The notes under the pieces: generated by a model
What the model saw: only the letters and a program-made list of their open reading frames with translations
What the model was told of the DNA's origin: nothing
Databases searched by the model: none
Part shown: one piece after another, positions 10,420 to 19,697 of the stretch
How the letters are laid out: each line of letters begins with the position of its first letter
How positions within the stretch are numbered: the stretch's first letter is position 1
Translations under genes and position numbers: made by a program
DNA from: Scytonema tolypothrichoides VB-61278
GTDB lineage: Bacteria > Cyanobacteriota > Cyanobacteriia > Cyanobacteriales > Nostocaceae
Assembly: GCF_000828085.3 (NCBI RefSeq)
Contig: NZ_JXCA02000016.1
Coordinates: 643,608-707,607 of the forward strand
Reading direction: 5' to 3'
DNA length: 64,000 nt

Positions 10420-10914
10420 TTTTTTCGATTTCTGAAAAAAAGTGACTTTGTAAACAAATTTTGTATGTAGCGACTGATTCTCCTTTTGTTATAAAGGGGC
10501 TAAAGGCTTTTTTTTATTTAAAATAATTAAAAACTCTTTTTATAAAAGGGTAGCAATATAAGTGATTGCAATAATGAAAAATTCTATAAATCAAAAATGT
10601 TTTAGCGAAATCAATTGAAGTTTTCGTCTTCAAGATAATTTCATAATTAAAAATAAATAGAATCAGATAAACAGTTGATGTAAGTAACTTTATATTGACT
10701 GTTTAGTTGTGTTTTTTTAAATCTTAAAACTACGCATACTTGATAAGTCATAAACGGAAAAAATGGCTTCTAAATATAAAATAAACATATGAAAAATACA
10801 GCCAAAAAGTATTGCTTTTTAAATTGGATATTGTATAGTTATAAATGTAAGCAAAACAAAGCGCTTACAAAACAAATTCCCAAACAAAACAAATTAGTTC
10901 CCAGGAGGAACCCC
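10420..10914. other. 495-bp AT-rich spacer before the first leader peptide gene
   Basis: No gene is supported. The open frame upstream of 10915 (from an ATG at 10789) is Lys-rich, lacks a ribosome site and does not continue the leader peptide pattern. The spacer is strongly AT-rich and probably holds the promoter and 5' leader of the short peptide genes. Confidence 0.55.
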
Positions 10915-11211
10915 ATGATTATCTCTGATCTTAACTACTTGGAAAATACATCTGAAGAAATCTTCGGTGGCCGTGGTACTAACATCGCTAACGTCAACAC
11001 TACCAACGTAACCAGCGTAATATCTATTAACGAAACCATCGTCAAGACTGTAGTTACTAACATCGGTGGTGTCGTAGGAAGCACAGCTGAATTTACAGCA
11101 AGCGCTGATGCTTCAGGTAACAACACCTTCAGCAGTGTAACCGCTGGTGCTCAAACAGAGCCTGGCAGATCTGAATCTTTCGCTACCGGTATTGCTATTA
11201 GCAGACCATAG
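10915..11211 (+). CDS. Double-glycine leader peptide, probable exporter cargo
   Basis: The start is set by a strong AGGAGG at 10902-10907 before the ATG at 10915; longer upstream frames lack one. The 98-residue product begins MIISDLNYLENTSEEIFGG, a hydrophobic/acidic leader ending in Gly-Gly at residues 18-19, the type cut by C39 peptidases. The predicted mature part (about 79 residues) is rich in Thr, Val, Asn, Ser and Ala, has no Cys and little charge, so lanthionine-type modification is unlikely. The gene at 11391 shares the 'ISDLN' leader block. The nearby exporter, adaptor and isomerase support export. The function of the mature peptide (signal, bacteriocin or structural) is unknown. Confidence 0.75.
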   Translation: MIISDLNYLENTSEEIFGGRGTNIANVNTTNVTSVISINETIVKTVVTNIGGVVGSTAEFTASADASGNNTFSSVTAGAQTEPGRSESFATGIAISRP

Positions 11212-11275
11212 TTCTAGACCTATTCATGTAACCTCTTACTAAAGATAATTTTTTAGGAGGTTACAACTAGGGTTT

Positions 11276-11302
11276 CTTCAGTTCGACCATGTCGAACTGA
11301 AG
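11276..11302. terminator. Perfect 12-bp hairpin after the first peptide gene
   Basis: CTTCAGTTCGAC (11276-11287) pairs perfectly with GTCGAACTGAAG (11291-11302) across a 3-base loop. Only short T runs flank it, so it may be a terminator, an RNA-stability element or a processing site between the two leader peptide genes. Confidence 0.5.
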
Positions 11303-11335
11303 GCTTTATCACCAGCTTTTTAAAAGGCGGTAATA

Positions 11336-11368
11336 ATCGCTGAAAGCTTTTTAAAAGCTTTCAGCGAT
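11336..11368. promoter_or_regulatory. 33-bp perfect palindrome upstream of the second peptide gene
   Basis: ATCGCTGAAAGCTTTT (11336-11351) is followed by a single T and its exact reverse complement to 11368. It ends 22 bases before the ATG at 11391. It could form a long hairpin in RNA (attenuator or stability element) or serve as an operator; which of these cannot be told from sequence. Confidence 0.45.
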
Positions 11369-11390
11369 AAGTTGTTTGCAAGAAAGACTT

Positions 11391-11702
11391 ATGAGCAGAT
11401 TACAAATTAGTGACCTGAATTTTTGTGAAACGGCTAGTAACACTGAAGTTCAAGGTGGATTCTCTATTAAGCCGAAACTTGGGTTGGATTTGTTCAGTTT
11501 GTTAACTCTTTACACTCCTGAATTCGACAAAATTTCCTCAGTAGAAAAAGGGGAAGAAGTGGTTGAAGAATTCAGAGATCCAGTTAGTGGTGGTTACCGC
11601 TATCAAGTGACAAGTAAAGATGGTAAAACACAATTAAGTGTGGCAACTTGGTCGAAAGATAACACTAGTTTTACCACAGCTTTTGGACGTTCTACCAGTT
11701 AA
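11391..11702 (+). CDS. Second double-glycine leader peptide, probable exporter cargo
   Basis: The product is 103 residues from the ATG at 11391 (the frame also extends to a TTG at 11376, which is less likely). It opens with 'LQISDLNFCETASNTEVQGG', which shares the ISDLN block and terminal Gly-Gly with the peptide at 10915, so both probably use the same C39 exporter. The mature part is different: a hydrophobic start (LGLDLFSLLTLYTP), then an acidic patch (EKGEEVVEEF) and a Ser/Thr-rich end. It resembles no family I know. It lies between a long palindrome and the broken Ser/Cys-rich peptide gene. Confidence 0.7.
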   Translation: MSRLQISDLNFCETASNTEVQGGFSIKPKLGLDLFSLLTLYTPEFDKISSVEKGEEVVEEFRDPVSGGYRYQVTSKDGKTQLSVATWSKDNTSFTTAFGRSTS

Positions 11703-11778
11703 AAGTGGCTAGGAAATAGTCAATTGATAGCGATGCAATTGCTATTTCCTTGATGAATAAATAAGAGGTAACCAAACT

Positions 11779-11987
11779 ATGGTTGGTTATGAAGTTGTAA
11801 TGAAACGGATAGTCTCACCTGATGGTAAGGTTATCGCCGAAGCAAAAAGTGTAGCTATAGCGTCTGGCGATGGAGAAAGTGAGGTTAGCAAAGCATTTCA
11901 GTAAAGATTTCTTCTAGCAGTTCTAGCAGTTCCGTAAAATCGAGTTGTAGCAGTTCTTCAAAATCTAGTTGTTGTGACACTCAGTAG
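11779..11987 (+). pseudogene. Frameshifted Ser/Cys-rich peptide of the IVSPDGKVIAE family
   Basis: From the ATG at 11779 (GAGGT 9 bases upstream) the frame reads 41 residues, including 'VMKRIVSPDGKVIAEAKS' and 'ASGDGESE', and then stops at 11902-11904. The intact relative at 27061 has the same blocks in the same order. At about 11889-11892 one base appears to be missing: adding one C gives Val-Ser-Gln-Ser-Ile-Ser-Val-Lys-Ile-Ser-Ser, matching the relative's Ile-Asn-Gln-Ser-Val-Ser-Val-Lys-Val-Ser-Ser. The shifted frame then runs open to a TAG at 11985-11987 through a tail almost wholly of Ser, with Lys-Ser-Ser-Cys groups and a final Cys-Cys-Asp-Thr-Gln. A sequencing error or programmed frameshift would also explain this. 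Confidence 0.75.
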
Positions 11988-12256
11988 GGATTAAATCAGT
12001 GAACAGCTACTTACGCAGTCCAGACAGCGTATGGTGAGACTGGTGCTGAAACTGTTGGGGAATCGAATGTGGGGTGGACACTGCCTATCTTAGTGTGTCC
12101 TTGGTGTGCCGTGAGGAGGTAATGCCCACCTTACAAATTAAGATTTTTAGCAATTCGCCTGAAACCAAGAAAGAGGCGCGATGAATCAATCGCGTCTTTG
12201 GCAGATTGAGAACGAATGAACATAGACCGATTTCAAACTTTTAGGAGATGAAGAAT

Positions 12257-13069
12257 ATGCTTACTAAAGAGCAAATCATTGCACAAGTTAACGAACGAAA
12301 AAACCAAATACAACAGAAAGTAGGAGGTCTCACAGGCAGTCAAACTGGAACTGAAGGAAGAGATCGACTCTTTGGAGGTATGAACAATGACTCCCTAGTG
12401 GGACTCGGCGGCGATGACTTCATTTCGGCTGGCTTAGGCGATGATTTCATCGATGGGGGCACCGGCGATGACGACCTTTTTGGAGGTCTTGGCAATGACT
12501 ACATCCTAGGAGGTGATGGTAATGACAAGATTTATGGGCAGGTCGGCGATGACTTACTGTATGGCGGTGCTGGCAATGATACCATCGATGGGAGCATTGG
12601 CAGTGACGTTATTTTTGGCGGCGATGGTAATGACAATCTGATTGGAGGTCCCAACGGAGACCCCAATGCCCCTGAGGACTTCTTTGTGGATTTTCTCATT
12701 GGGGGTAACGGGAGTGACACCCTTAACGCGTTTGGCGGTGGTACAGGAAACCTTATTGAGAGAGATATCTTAGTTGGTGGCGGTGCGGTTGACGCAAACG
12801 GAAGTATCACAAGTATTGATGGCGATGGCGCTACAGACATCTTCGTGCTTGGAAATGCCAACGGCTATTTTTACGCCAACGCTGGCAACGACGATTATGC
12901 TATTATTTACGGCTTCGAGAAAGGTGTGGATCAGCTCCAACTAACCACAAAAGCAGGTACAAGTCATCAATTTGGTCTCACTGCGAGTGGTAACACACTG
13001 GTTTATGCTAACCTCGCTACTGGTCCGGATCTGATTGCGATTGTGGCAGGAGTCAATCTTCTTAGCTAA
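12257..13069 (+). CDS. RTX calcium-binding repeat protein
   Basis: About 270 residues. The ATG at 12257 is preferred over the one at 12248 because the AGGAG at 12243-12247 abuts the earlier ATG and sits nine bases from the later one. A short helical N-terminus (LTKEQIIAQVNERKNQI) precedes a block of Gly-Asp-rich nonapeptides (GGLGNDYILGGDGNDKIYG and similar) at about residues 35-140. These form calcium-binding beta-rolls in hemolysin-type proteins. The C-terminal 100 residues lack repeats and have the hydrophobic pattern common in type I secreted proteins. It lies downstream of the HlyD/ABC genes, which fits type I secretion, though a C39 exporter usually takes leader peptides rather than RTX proteins. 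No catalytic domain is visible. Confidence 0.85.
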   Translation: MLTKEQIIAQVNERKNQIQQKVGGLTGSQTGTEGRDRLFGGMNNDSLVGLGGDDFISAGLGDDFIDGGTGDDDLFGGLGNDYILGGDGNDKIYGQVGDDLLYGGAGNDTIDGSIGSDVIFGGDGNDNLIGGPNGDPNAPEDFFVDFLIGGNGSDTLNAFGGGTGNLIERDILVGGGAVDANGSITSIDGDGATDIFVLGNANGYFYANAGNDDYAIIYGFEKGVDQLQLTTKAGTSHQFGLTASGNTLVYANLATGPDLIAIVAGVNLLS

Positions 13070-13209
13070 GGGACTTTCAAAGTTTGACCTTCTCCCCCGC
13101 TAACGCCCTGACATGAACTCCTATTTCTTGGAATTTTTACAGGGGAATTTATCAGCGGCATCTGCTTACATTTGCAGACAAACTTTACAAGAGGATAAAC
13201 AAGAAGTTC

Positions 13210-14439
13210 ATGGCACCAGAGACTGTATTTTTACAACCAATTAACACAACTCCTAATCCTAATTTTGCTACAGCTACAGGGCTTGCTGTTTACTCCAACT
13301 ATAGTCAACCTTCAGCAGGTTTTTTGACTGGCGCGCAGGTGGATGTATTGGTCAGAGGTGGCGTAGCTGCTGCTATTGGTGAAGCAGCAGCTATTTTTAA
13401 CAATGACCCAACTTTCTCTGTACTCTTCAATGACAGTACTGGCGTTGGTTTAGATGGTCCCTATGCGGGAAGTTCCAACAGTCAAACTAAAGTCCTTGCT
13501 AGTTTTGCAGTTAAGGCTAATCAAACCTTCTCTTTCGATTTTTCAGCAGATGTCGCACTGACAGCGAAAGAAATTGAAAATCCTAATGCTGAATATAACG
13601 AGGCGAAATCGAAAACTGCTTTCGTGGTGTTAGACACCAAAGATCCCAATAAACCCAAGGTCTTAGATTATTTTGGCATCAGTGGTAAGTTAATTACTTC
13701 TAAGAAAGTCGGCGAACTGAAGTTTGGGGGTAGTAAAAATGTCAACATTGCCACTCCCAATCAAACTCGTGATGTTGATGGCAATAATGGCCTGGACTCT
13801 GTCACAGGCAAGTATGGTGGAACTTATCGGCAGACGTTTAAGGAGGATACCAACATAACTCTAGTGGAAGTTAATGCCACTGCCGTTGCCTTTTTAGGGG
13901 ATACTTTAATCGACAATCTGGGAAAAGATGTTATCTATGGCACGATTGAAGACGATAAACTGCGTGGCAGCAACAGTGCCAATAAAATATATGGCAGCCT
14001 AGGAGATGATTCCCTAGACGGAAACAAAGGTGATGATATCCTCGAAGGAGGCCCAGGGAATGATCGGCTGTATGGAGATGAGGGTGATGATAAACTCAGT
14101 GGTGGTTCCGGCGATGACATCCTGATTGGTGGTCGTGGTAGTGATGTGTTGGTTGGTGGCGACGGCTATGACCAATTTGTTTTCAAAGGTAGCGATAGCT
14201 CAAAAAATGACTACGATGTTATTAAAGACTTCCAGGTTGGTACGGATAAGTTAGTATTCCAAAACGGGAATAATCTTAGTCCTGATCAATGGTTAAAAGA
14301 GATGTTTACTCAAGGTAACATAACCGATACCAAAGATGGTGTTCTCTTCGACTTTGAGCGTCGATGGACTGAAGGGAAATTATTGCTTGAAGGTGTGAGT
14401 TCCAATCAGATTAACTCTCAATCAATAGTGTTCACTTAG
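13210..14439 (+). CDS. RTX-repeat protein with unrecognised N-terminal domain
   Basis: The 409-residue product starts at the ATG at 13210, with a purine-rich AAGAGG further upstream. Residues 1-235 form an unrecognised domain rich in Ala, Asn and Thr (STGVGLDGPYAGSSNSQ, FSFDFSADVALTAKEIE) that looks extracellular and beta-rich. Residues about 240-325 hold hemolysin-type calcium-binding repeats (GSLGDDSLDGNKGDDILEGG). The last 80 residues match the usual RTX C-terminal pattern ('GYDQFVF', 'DVIKDFQVGTDKLVF'), which often carries the type I secretion signal. It follows the other RTX gene by 140 bases on the same strand. Function beyond probable secretion and calcium binding is unknown. Confidence 0.85.
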   Translation: MAPETVFLQPINTTPNPNFATATGLAVYSNYSQPSAGFLTGAQVDVLVRGGVAAAIGEAAAIFNNDPTFSVLFNDSTGVGLDGPYAGSSNSQTKVLASFAVKANQTFSFDFSADVALTAKEIENPNAEYNEAKSKTAFVVLDTKDPNKPKVLDYFGISGKLITSKKVGELKFGGSKNVNIATPNQTRDVDGNNGLDSVTGKYGGTYRQTFKEDTNITLVEVNATAVAFLGDTLIDNLGKDVIYGTIEDDKLRGSNSANKIYGSLGDDSLDGNKGDDILEGGPGNDRLYGDEGDDKLSGGSGDDILIGGRGSDVLVGGDGYDQFVFKGSDSSKNDYDVIKDFQVGTDKLVFQNGNNLSPDQWLKEMFTQGNITDTKDGVLFDFERRWTEGKLLLEGVSSNQINSQSIVFT

Positions 14440-14569
14440 GCTTAGTAGCGGCTAATTGTCCTTTAGCACACCGATTTAATATTTAAAGTTGTTGCAGTGA
14501 ATCGCCACTATAAAAAATTTTGAGGCGATAAGTCAATAAAGTTCAGTTAAGGCAAAAAATATAAAACTT

Positions 14570-14745
14570 GTAGGTTGGTTGAAAAACGTAAGCGCAAAGC
14601 GCACGCAAGCCAGGGCGTTAGCGATAGGCGCACCCGTGCCGTAGGCATAGCGTCTGGTGCAGGAGATACGTGCAGCGTGTCCGCAGCACAGAAACCAGCA
14701 CTGACCTTGTTTGTGTTAAGTTACGTGATCCTTAACCCAACCTAC
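14570..14745. repeat. MITE-like element with short inverted ends
   Basis: A 176-bp segment begins GTAGGTTGG (14570) and ends CCAACCTAC (14745), nearly perfect inverted ends. Its interior is unlike the AT-rich surroundings and full of short GC-rich repeats (agcgcaaagcgcacgc, gcgttagcg, gccgtaggc). The 'GTAGGTTGG...CCAACCTAC' frame resembles small non-coding repeats I have seen in cyanobacterial spacers. The 61-codon open frame over it is not a gene. It fills most of the 384-bp gap before the large TPR gene. Confidence 0.5.
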
Positions 14746-14823
14746 TATCTTCTTAATTAGAAAAATTTTGAGGCTATAAGCGCGATAGCTTATTAAATAG
14801 CTCGATATCATCTGGGTATAGCC

Positions 14824-17800
14824 ATGAATAACAAAAAAATTTTAGAATCTATAGAATCTAACATTAAGTCTTTGCTCCAAATGGCGACGCAGAAGCATCA
14901 GTCAGGTCAATTGGATGAAGCAGAATCGCTATATAAACAAATATTACAATTTCAACCCGAATTAGAAAACCAATATTATCCAATAGCAAGTAGCAATTTA
15001 GGAAGTTTATTTGAGCAACAGGGCAACTTAGACGCAGCTGTAGAGTCCTACCAACAAGCTTTAAGAGTTAAACCTGACTATGCTGAAGCTCATTACAATT
15101 TAGGAAATGCCCTCCAGAAACAAGGCAAATTAGAGGCAGCTATAGAAGCATACCAGCAAACATTAAAAATTAAACCTGAAATTTCTGAAGCTCATAACAA
15201 TTTGGGAACTGTCCTCCAAAAACAGGGCAAGTTAGATGCAGCCGTAGAGTCCTACCAGCAAGCTATTAGCCTCAAACCTGACTATGCTGAGGCTCATTAC
15301 AATTTAGGAAATATCTTCCTGCAACAAGGCAAGTTAGACGCAGCGTCAAAAGCATACCAGCAAACATTAAACATTAAACCTAACAATGCTCACGCTCATC
15401 ACAACTTGGGAAATGCCCTCAAGCTACAGGGTAAGTTAGATGCAGCTGTAAAGTCTTACCAGCAAGCCATAAGCCTCAACCCTAATTATGCCGAAGTTCA
15501 TCAGAACTTGGGTAATGCACTCTACGAACAGGGCAATCTAGAGGCAGCTATAGAATCATACCATCAAGCTTTAAGGCTAAATCCTGATTTTGCTCCAGCA
15601 AAATTTGGAATTGTCATCGGTCAACTGCCGATTATTTATTCAAGTTTAGCAGAAATAAATATTAAGCGAAACAATTATCAACAACAACTTCAAGATTTAG
15701 CTCAAAGCGATCAACAAGCCTTTCCTAAACAGCAAGAATTGGCTGCGGATGCTGTAGGTACGTTACAGCCTTTTTATCTGGCTTATCAAGGGTTAAATGA
15801 CCGTGATTTGCAGCAAATCTATGGGGAAATGATTGTGAAAATCATGTCAAGTCGCTATCCCCAATACAGCCAATCCATTCCTCTACCAAATTTGCAAGCG
15901 AACGAAAAAATTCGCATCGGTATTGTTTCTAGATTTTTTTCTAATCATTCTAATTGGAAAATTCCAATAAAGGGTTGGGTAGAAAACCTGGATAAGAGTG
16001 AGTTTGAATTATTTGGATATCACACTGGTCTCAAACAAGATCAAGTGACTCAAAGAGCAGCGAAAGTGTTTGACAAATTTACGAGTGGATCACTGCTGCT
16101 GGAACAATGGTGTGAGTTAATTCAAAAAGACAAATTACACATTCTGATTTTTCCAGAATTTGGGATGGACCCGATGACAGTGCAGTTGGGTTGCTTAAGA
16201 CTAGCGAGCATTCAAATCACATCTTGGGGACACCCGGATACCAGTGGACTACCAACGATTGACTACTACTTGAGCAGTGAGTTAATGGAACCAGAAAATG
16301 CTCAAGAACACTATACAGAAAAGCTAGTCAGATTGCCAAATTTATCGATTTATTACACGCCTTTACCAATTCAAAATCAAGTCATAAACAAAAAAGAAAT
16401 AGGCATCAAAAATGACGAAGTCATGTTCTGGTGCTGTCAAGCATTATTCAAGTATTTACCGCAACACGATGATGTTTTTCCTCGAATTGCCAAAGATTTA
16501 GGTAGTTGCAAGTTTGTATTTATTCAAAATAACAGAGGCGAATATGTAACGGAGGCTTTTCAGCAGCGGTTAAGCCGTGCTTTTGAGGAATTCGGACTCA
16601 ATTATCAAGACTACTGCATATTTTTGCCTCATATGGATACCAGCAGGTTTGCCGGAATAGCAGCGATCGCTGATATCTTCCTGGATAGCATCGGTTGGTC
16701 GGGATGCAACTCGACTTTAGAAGCGATCGCCCACAACATTCCAATCGTCACCTTGCCAGGAAACCTGATGCGGGGACGCCATACAATGGCTTTCCTCAAA
16801 ATGATGGGCATAGAAGAAACCATTGCTGCGACGAAAGATGAGTATGTGCAGATAGCAGTTCATCTCGGGCAAGATGCTGAATATCGTCAACACATCTCCC
16901 AGCAAGTTGGTGATAAAAAATATAAATTATATCGCGACTTAAAACCAGTCAGAGCGCTGGAAGATTTTCTTTTGAATGCAGTTGGTAAAAAAACCAGAAT
17001 CAATCAATCGAATAGGGATAATGATTTCGACTCAGATGTTCAATCTCTCATGAACATAGCGATTGAGAAACATCAGTTAGAGAAATTGTATGAAGCGGAA
17101 TCTCTCTACAAGCAGGTATTACAAATTCAGCCCAATCATATTATCGCTCAAGCCTCCTTAGCAGAAGTATTGCAAGCGCAAAATAAATTAGACGAAGCGC
17201 TCGTTGCTTACCAAAAAGTTTTAAAGCTACAGCCAAATCCCCTAATAGCTGCTCTAGCACTGAACAACTTAGGAAATGTCCTCAAGGAACAGAACAAGTT
17301 AGAAAGAGCGGTAGAGTCCTACCAGCAAGCCTTACAACTCAACCCTAACGAGACCTTCTATTACTACAACTTGGGAACGGTACTCTGCCACCAGGGTAAG
17401 TTAGAAAGAGCGGTAGAGTCCTACCAGCAAGCCTTAAACATCCAACCTGACTTTGCTTATGCCAAATTTGGCATTTGTATGGCTCAGCTACCGATTATTT
17501 TTTCCAATTTTGACGACATTCAGTTGAGGCGAAATCAGTATCAGCAACATCTCCAAAATTTAGCGAACTACTATCAAGTCGCTACTCCCAAAGAAAAATC
17601 AAAGGCGGCAGATGCTGTAGGTTCATTACAGCCTTTTTATCTGGCTTATCAAGGCTTAAATGACCGGACTTTACAGCAAATATATGGGCAAATGATTGTT
17701 CAACTCATGTCAAGTCGCTATCCCCAACACAGCCAAGCCATTCCTCTACCAGATTTGCAAGCAAACGAAAAAATTCGGGTCGGTTTTGTTTCCGGATTTT

Positions 17801-19641
17801 TTAGTAGACATTCCACTTGGAAAATCCCGTTTAAGGGCTGGGTAGAAAACCTCGATAGAAGCGAGTTTGAGTTATTTGGGTATCACACTAGCAGCAAAAA
17901 GGATTCAGAAACCGTAACAGCAACGAAATTATTTGACAAGTTCACCCAAGGTCCGCTGCTGCTGGAACAATGGTGTGAGATCATTAGGCAAGACAACTTA
18001 CACATCCTGATTTTTGCAGAATTCGGGATGGATCCAATAACAATTCAACTAGGTTGCTTAAGACTGGCTCCAATTCAAATTGGATCAGCTTTGGGAAATG
18101 CTGAGACAAGTGGTCTGCCGACAATTGACTACTACTTAAGCAGTGACTTAATGGAACCAGAAAATGCCCAAGAACATTACACAGAAAAGTTAGTCAGATT
18201 ACCAAATCTATCTATCCATTACACACCTTTTGCAATTCAAGCTAAAGCTATCAGCAAAAAAGAAATTGGCATCGAAGATGATGAAATCATGTTCTGGTGT
18301 TGCCAATCATTATATAAATATTTACCGCAACATGATGATATTTTTCCCCAAATTGCCAAGGAGTTGACCAGTTCTAAGTTTGTATTTCTAGCCCATTTAA
18401 AAAGTGAAGAGGTAACCGAAGTTTTTCGCCAACGGTTAAGCTGTGCTTTTGAGGAATTCGGACTTAATTATCAAGACCACTGTATATTTTTGCCGAAGAG
18501 CTGGGATTCCAGCAGTTTTGCAGGAACTACAGCTATTGCAGATGTCTACCTGGATAGCATTGGTTGGTCTGGAGGTAACACAAGCATCGAATCCATAGGG
18601 TATAACGTTCCAGTTGTGACCTTGCCAGGAGACCTGCTGCGGGCGCGCATGACAATGGCTTTCCTCAAAATGATGGGCATAGAAGAAACCATTGCTGCAA
18701 CTAAAGAAGATTATGTGAAGATCGCAGTCCGTCTGGGGCAAGATGCTGAATATCGTCAATACATTAAGAAGCAAGTTGCTGAAAATAAATACAAGTTATA
18801 TGCTGACTTAAAACCAGTTAGAGCACTGGAGGATTTTCTCCTCAAGGTGGTCAATAAGCCAAGACGATTTAGCGCGGAAGTTGTGGCCCAAACCTTCCAA
18901 CTCGCAGTTCAACATCATCGAGCCAATCGCTTAGACGAGGCACAAAAGCTATATCATCAAGTTCTGGAAAAACAACCTAACCACCCCGAAGCTTTATACA
19001 GTTTAGGTATGCTGGCGATTCAGTTGGGGCAACCCCAAAGCGCCGAACAGTGGCTGAGTGCTGCAACGCATGTCCAGCCAGATTCTGTCAAGATTTGGTT
19101 TAGTTTAGGGAATTTGCGTTTAGGTCAAAAGCAGTTCCCTGAAGCGGTCATAGCTTACCGTCAAGCTCTAGCCCTACGACCAGATTCACTCCCAATTTAC
19201 AACAACTTGGGTTATGCTCTGCAACAACAAGGACTATTTGACGAAGCTATTAACTCTTATCAAAGAGCTTTAGAGTTAAAGCCAGACTTCATAGAAGCAG
19301 ACGTGAATTTGGGCAATGCGCTGCACGCTCAAGGTCAGCTCTCAAGCGAGAAACAACTCCACTATGCACAATTAAATCACAAATTGGGTGTTGCCCGGCA
19401 AAAAGCTCTTGATTTGAAGACTGCTGTTGAGTATTACAGACAAGCTCTAGCGATCCAACCCGATTTGGTGGAAGCTCATTACAATTTGGGGGTTGTGCTG
19501 CATGAACTTGGGGAGATAGAAGAGGCGATCGCTTGCTATCAAAAAGTTCTGGAACGAAATCCCAACTACCCGGAAGTTTACCAAAACTTAGAGAAGATTT
19601 ACCAACAGCAGAACCAACTCAAACACGCGATTTCTACTTAA
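14824..19641 (+). CDS. Giant TPR protein with two SPINDLY/OGT-like glycosyltransferase domains
   Basis: This 1605-residue protein has two TPR-plus-transferase modules and a third TPR block. TPRs occupy about 10-260, a SPY/OGT-like (GT41-type) catalytic region about 360-715, TPRs about 725-880, a second catalytic region about 980-1340, and TPRs from about 1350 to the end. The two catalytic parts are clear duplicates ('GWVENLDKSEFELFGYHT' and 'GWVENLDRSEFELFGYHT'; both keep 'DSIGWSG' and 'TLPG' in the probable sugar-nucleotide region). Such enzymes attach sugars to proteins or build glycans, with the TPRs gripping the acceptor. The last block closely matches the TPR part of the two downstream genes but stops where they continue into a GT2 domain, suggesting recombination. 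The acceptor is unknown. Confidence 0.85.
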   Translation: MNNKKILESIESNIKSLLQMATQKHQSGQLDEAESLYKQILQFQPELENQYYPIASSNLGSLFEQQGNLDAAVESYQQALRVKPDYAEAHYNLGNALQKQGKLEAAIEAYQQTLKIKPEISEAHNNLGTVLQKQGKLDAAVESYQQAISLKPDYAEAHYNLGNIFLQQGKLDAASKAYQQTLNIKPNNAHAHHNLGNALKLQGKLDAAVKSYQQAISLNPNYAEVHQNLGNALYEQGNLEAAIESYHQALRLNPDFAPAKFGIVIGQLPIIYSSLAEINIKRNNYQQQLQDLAQSDQQAFPKQQELAADAVGTLQPFYLAYQGLNDRDLQQIYGEMIVKIMSSRYPQYSQSIPLPNLQANEKIRIGIVSRFFSNHSNWKIPIKGWVENLDKSEFELFGYHTGLKQDQVTQRAAKVFDKFTSGSLLLEQWCELIQKDKLHILIFPEFGMDPMTVQLGCLRLASIQITSWGHPDTSGLPTIDYYLSSELMEPENAQEHYTEKLVRLPNLSIYYTPLPIQNQVINKKEIGIKNDEVMFWCCQALFKYLPQHDDVFPRIAKDLGSCKFVFIQNNRGEYVTEAFQQRLSRAFEEFGLNYQDYCIFLPHMDTSRFAGIAAIADIFLDSIGWSGCNSTLEAIAHNIPIVTLPGNLMRGRHTMAFLKMMGIEETIAATKDEYVQIAVHLGQDAEYRQHISQQVGDKKYKLYRDLKPVRALEDFLLNAVGKKTRINQSNRDNDFDSDVQSLMNIAIEKHQLEKLYEAESLYKQVLQIQPNHIIAQASLAEVLQAQNKLDEALVAYQKVLKLQPNPLIAALALNNLGNVLKEQNKLERAVESYQQALQLNPNETFYYYNLGTVLCHQGKLERAVESYQQALNIQPDFAYAKFGICMAQLPIIFSNFDDIQLRRNQYQQHLQNLANYYQVATPKEKSKAADAVGSLQPFYLAYQGLNDRTLQQIYGQMIVQLMSSRYPQHSQAIPLPDLQANEKIRVGFVSGFFSRHSTWKIPFKGWVENLDRSEFELFGYHTSSKKDSETVTATKLFDKFTQGPLLLEQWCEIIRQDNLHILIFAEFGMDPITIQLGCLRLAPIQIGSALGNAETSGLPTIDYYLSSDLMEPENAQEHYTEKLVRLPNLSIHYTPFAIQAKAISKKEIGIEDDEIMFWCCQSLYKYLPQHDDIFPQIAKELTSSKFVFLAHLKSEEVTEVFRQRLSCAFEEFGLNYQDHCIFLPKSWDSSSFAGTTAIADVYLDSIGWSGGNTSIESIGYNVPVVTLPGDLLRARMTMAFLKMMGIEETIAATKEDYVKIAVRLGQDAEYRQYIKKQVAENKYKLYADLKPVRALEDFLLKVVNKPRRFSAEVVAQTFQLAVQHHRANRLDEAQKLYHQVLEKQPNHPEALYSLGMLAIQLGQPQSAEQWLSAATHVQPDSVKIWFSLGNLRLGQKQFPEAVIAYRQALALRPDSLPIYNNLGYALQQQGLFDEAINSYQRALELKPDFIEADVNLGNALHAQGQLSSEKQLHYAQLNHKLGVARQKALDLKTAVEYYRQALAIQPDLVEAHYNLGVVLHELGEIEEAIACYQKVLERNPNYPEVYQNLEKIYQQQNQLKHAIST

Positions 19642-19697
19642 CAGCCTCCCAGATTCCAACCTTCATATCAAAAGGAGAATTATATAAGGAGATTTCT

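Noticed and set aside
14575-14760. 61-codon open frame before the giant TPR gene
   Set aside because: Lies wholly over the MITE-like repeat; its Arg/Ala bias comes from GC-rich repeat units.
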